In this document: positions 37,529 through 39,646 of the stretch, piece by piece
How positions within the stretch are numbered: position 1 is the first letter of the stretch
Layout: each line of letters starts with the position of its first letter
Assembly (NCBI GenBank): GCA_947630235.1
Contig: CANRGN010000016.1
Span: forward strand, 1 to 39,646
Direction: 5' to 3'
Length of the DNA: 39,646 nt
Origin: an uncultured Clostridia bacterium
Lineage (GTDB): Bacteria > Bacillota > Clostridia > TANB77 > CAG-508
Notes under the pieces: generated by a model
Database searches by the model: none
What the model was told of the DNA's origin: nothing
Seen by the model: the letters and a program-made list of their open reading frames with translations, nothing else
Position numbers and translations under genes: made by a program

Positions 37529-37930
37529 CTAATCTTTCACTTTAGTTGAAGGATTTTCACCATTTTTTTCATTCCAGGTATCTGTTGTATTTTGGCCTTT
37601 TTCCCAATCATCAACATTACCATTAGCTTCTACACTATTTTGAATTACATCAGCTTGTTTTGCTTTATTTTTCTTTTTACCGAAAAAATGAATTTCTTGG
37701 AATAGAAAATCATGCAACTCTGGGAATTTAACTTCTTGAAACAAGAAATCATGAACCTCTGTAAGAACTTTTTCTTCTTTTGGAGTTAATTCAAGAACTA
37801 TTGGTTTACTTAAATCTATTTCTTGAAATAAGAAGTTTTTAATCTTACTCCATAAACTAACTTTTTGTGGCAAATTTTGTCCATTAGCTTCTTCTGTAGA
37901 ATCGTACTCATTTAATTTATACTCACGCAT
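37529..37930 (-). CDS. 133-aa protein with three FLFQE repeats, unknown function
   Basis: Not recognised. No signal or membrane helix. A short motif occurs three times: IKNFLFQEIDL (30-40), VHDFLFQEVKF (59-69) and LHDFLFQEIHF (72-82). The rest is polar, and the C-terminal 45 residues look disordered (QNTTDTWNEKNGENPST). The repeated amphipathic motif suggests multivalent binding to a partner. RBS AAGGAGG and a good promoter indicate a real, expressed single gene. It lies between mtaB and the glycolytic operon. Confidence 0.8.
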   Translation of the reverse strand: MREYKLNEYDSTEEANGQNLPQKVSLWSKIKNFLFQEIDLSKPIVLELTPKEEKVLTEVHDFLFQEVKFPELHDFLFQEIHFFGKKKNKAKQADVIQNSVEANGNVDDWEKGQNTTDTWNEKNGENPSTKVKD

Positions 37931-37970
37931 ATTGCTTCCTCCTTAGTAAAAATTAATCTAACTTGATAAT

Positions 37971-37999
37971 AATATACTATATAATTTTTTTTAAATCAA
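37971..37999 (-). promoter_or_regulatory. Promoter of the 133-aa gene
   Basis: Minus strand TTGATT (37994-37999), 17-bp spacer with an A8 run, TATATT (37971-37976), about 40 bases before the ATG. Confidence 0.7.
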
Positions 38000-38072
38000 T
38001 AGTTTTTATATTAAGTTTGAGTTACCAAATTATTACAATTTTATTACTCCTAATTTTTATAATTAGTATGAT

Positions 38073-39376
38073 TTATTTTAAATTGCCATATAATTCATTA
38101 TCTTCTATATTTTTTATTATTACTTTTTCTATTTTATTTTCTAAATCTATATCTATATCACTTTTAACATTTACAATCAAATAATTAGAAGTATGACCTT
38201 TATATATTCCATTAACATTTTCTTCAAATAAAACATCTTCTTCTTTTTGTATATAACTTTTTTGATATTCTAATTCGTTTTTATTTGATAATTCTATAAG
38301 CATATTACTCCTTTTTTCTTTAACCCCACTAGATACTTGATTTTCCATTTTTTCAGCCTTAGTTCCAGCTCTTGGCGAAAATTTAAATATATGCATTTTA
38401 TAAAATTTTATTTTTTTCAAAAAGTTATATGTTTTTTCAAACTCTTCATCAGTTTCACCTGGAAATCCAACTATTATATCTGTTGTTAAAATACAATCAG
38501 AATAAATATTTCTAAGTCTATCTACAATAATTATAAATTCAGCTGTAGAATATCTTCTATTCATTCTTGATAAAGTTTCATCACATCCACTTTGAAGTGA
38601 TAAATGAAAATGATGACAAATTTTTTTTAATTTTTTTAATCTTTCACAAAATTCTTCAGTTATAAGTAAAGGTTCTATTGAGCCTAATCTTATTCTTTCT
38701 ATACCTGGAATTTTATCAAGCTTTTCTAATAAATCAATTAAGCTATATTCTTTTTCAAAATCTTTTCCATAAGATGCAATATGAATTCCAGTAATTACAA
38801 TTTCTTTGCAACCATTTTTAGCAATATTTTTTACTTCTTCTATTACATTTTCAGGCTTTCTACTTCTAACTCTACCTCTAGCATATGGAATTAAACAATA
38901 TGTACAAAATCTATCACAACCATCTTGAACCTTAACTACAGCTCTAGTTTTTTCTTTATATGTAACACTACCAAATTCACAATATTGTTTTTCTTTAAAA
39001 ACATCAGAAATATTCACATCATCTATTTTAGAATTTATAAATTCTTCAATATATTGAACAATATTAGCCTTTTCATTAGTTCCAACACATAAATCAATCT
39101 CTTGAATTTTTTCAAGCTCATTTTTAGCAACTTGTACATAACAACCACATGCAACAACAATTCCATTAGGATTTATTTTTTTAGCTTTTCTTAAAAACAT
39201 TCTAGATTTTTTATCAGAAATACTAGTAACCGTACAAGTATTAACTATATAAATATCAGCATACTCATTAAATTCTACAACATCATAACCAGCACTTTTA
39301 AAGCTCTGTATCATTCCGATTAGTTTCATATTGATTAGTCTTACAACCGCAAAGTATAAAAAGCAACTTTTTTCAA
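38073..39376 (-). CDS. mtaB: tRNA (t6A37) methylthiotransferase MtaB, requires +1 shifts at two CGG codons
   Basis: Radical-SAM enzyme that makes ms2t6A in tRNA. The start is TTG 39374-39376 behind GGAGGAGA: codons 1-9 read MKKVAFYTL, then CGG; shifting +1 gives GCKTNQYETN, then CGG again; shifting +1 gives GMIQSFKSAGYDVVEF and the rest. The result is the classic MtaB N-terminus TLGCKTNQYET with the first Cys of the UPF0004 cluster, INTCTV, CGCYVQ, the radical-SAM CDRFCTYCLIPYARGRVRSR and a C-terminal TRAM domain. Total 433 aa, normal. Starting at an internal ATG (39329) would lose the first cluster Cys. Own promoter. Confidence 0.93.
39316..39318 (-). other. In-frame CGG codon with +1 frameshift (mtaB, second)
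   Basis: ACT AAT CGG AAT GAT becomes ACT AAT GGA ATG ATA CAG. Reached in frame only after the first shift, ten codons earlier. Confidence 0.88.
39347..39349 (-). other. In-frame CGG codon with +1 frameshift (mtaB, first)
   Basis: ACT TTG CGG TTG TAA becomes ACT TTG GGT TGT AAG, giving the invariant L-G-C-K. Here CGG is followed by T, the only non-A case. Confidence 0.9.
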
Positions 39377-39409
39377 AATATCTCCTCCAATTTACATTAT
39401 AGCGTTAAC

Positions 39410-39439
39410 ATTATATCACACTTTATCAAATATTATCAA
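39410..39439 (-). promoter_or_regulatory. Promoter of mtaB
   Basis: Minus strand TTGATA (39434-39439), 18-bp spacer, TATAAT (39410-39415). Confidence 0.65.
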
Positions 39440-39480
39440 GATTGAAAACGTCTCATCCTTCGAATAAAAGTGTCATCAAT

Positions 39481-39646
39481 AAAAAAATTTTATAAAGTAA
39501 CATAAGAAGTAAAAAAATTTTTATAGAGTAAGATAAAAAGTAAAAAAAATTTTTATAGAGTAAGATAAGAAGTAAAAAAAATTTTTATAGAGTAAGATAA
39601 GAAGTAAAAAAAATTTTTATAGAGTAAGATAAGAAGTAAAAAAAAT
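39481..39646. repeat. Tandem array of 30-32 bp units running off the right edge
   Basis: Units: 39481-39510 (30 bp, most divergent), 39511-39541 (31), 39542-39573, 39574-39605 and 39606-39637 (32 bp, identical), and a cut unit from 39638. Each is an A7-8 T4-5 block followed by ATAGAGTAAGATAAGAAGT or a variant. There are no spacers, so it is not CRISPR. Confidence 0.95.

Noticed and set aside
39481..39646. Right-edge repeats as a CRISPR array
   Set aside because: Units abut directly with no unique spacers.

Overview
The window is a very AT-rich chromosomal segment from a low-GC Firmicute, most likely an uncultured, probably gut-type, member of the Clostridia. This rests on gene content and order (lexA, murB-yvcK, rimP-nusA-ylxR-ylxQ-infB-rbfA-nrnA-truB, rpsO-pnp, gap-pgk-tpiA-gpmI), strong Shine-Dalgarno sites, frequent TTG starts, near-consensus sigma-A promoters with 17-bp spacers, and prepilin-leader and BspA-type surface proteins. 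Every gene I accept lies on the minus strand, so transcription runs from high to low coordinates. Taxonomy below class is not resolved.

Layout, low to high coordinate: lexA (cut by the left edge) with its own promoter and two LexA-box-like sites; a lone ATP-grasp ligase; the murB-yvcK-glycogen debranching enzyme operon; a 214-bp perfect-arm palindrome; a surface-protein operon (a 1,327-aa prepilin-leader/BspA-like protein plus two small membrane-anchored proteins); a processive family-2 glycosyltransferase; the rimP to truB translation/transcription operon behind one strong promoter; obg; a coiled-coil protein with an ADP-ribosyltransferase-like N-terminus; a decaying prepilin-like gene; tRNA-Gln(CUG); a Gly-rich prepilin-leader protein behind rpsO-pnp; ispG; a glycolytic operon (gap, pgk, Nudix, tpiA, gpmI, YezG-like); a small protein with a triplicated motif; mtaB; and a 32-bp tandem array at the right edge.

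The outstanding observation concerns the codon CGG. Reading every minus-strand gene by eye, I find no in-frame CGG in any intact gene, although CGG occurs about 33 times out of frame inside them. In-frame CGG occurs exactly seven times, in four genes: murB (1), the BspA-like gene (2), the Gly-rich gene (2) and mtaB (2). At each of the seven the reading frame must move by exactly +1 so that CGG-N is passed as (C)GGN, giving glycine. Correcting only at CGG restores full-length MurB (303 aa), MtaB (433 aa, with its LGCK motif), a 1,327-aa surface protein and a 549-aa Gly-rich protein. Random sequencing error or pseudogene decay would not pick out one codon. The simplest reading is that CGG has no normal decoder here and triggers efficient +1 frameshifting, or that CGGN is read as a four-base glycine codon. 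This resembles the AGG frameshifts described in Perkinsus mitochondrial cox1, but in a bacterial chromosome. I know of no description of this for bacteria.

Other points of interest: tRNA-Gln with C in place of the near-universal U33; a poly-A(12) tract inside the promoter of the surface-protein operon (possible phase variation); a four-copy intergenic repeat that always sits between a terminator and the next gene; a lone YezG-type immunity protein; and helically phased A-tracts in the terminal tandem array.
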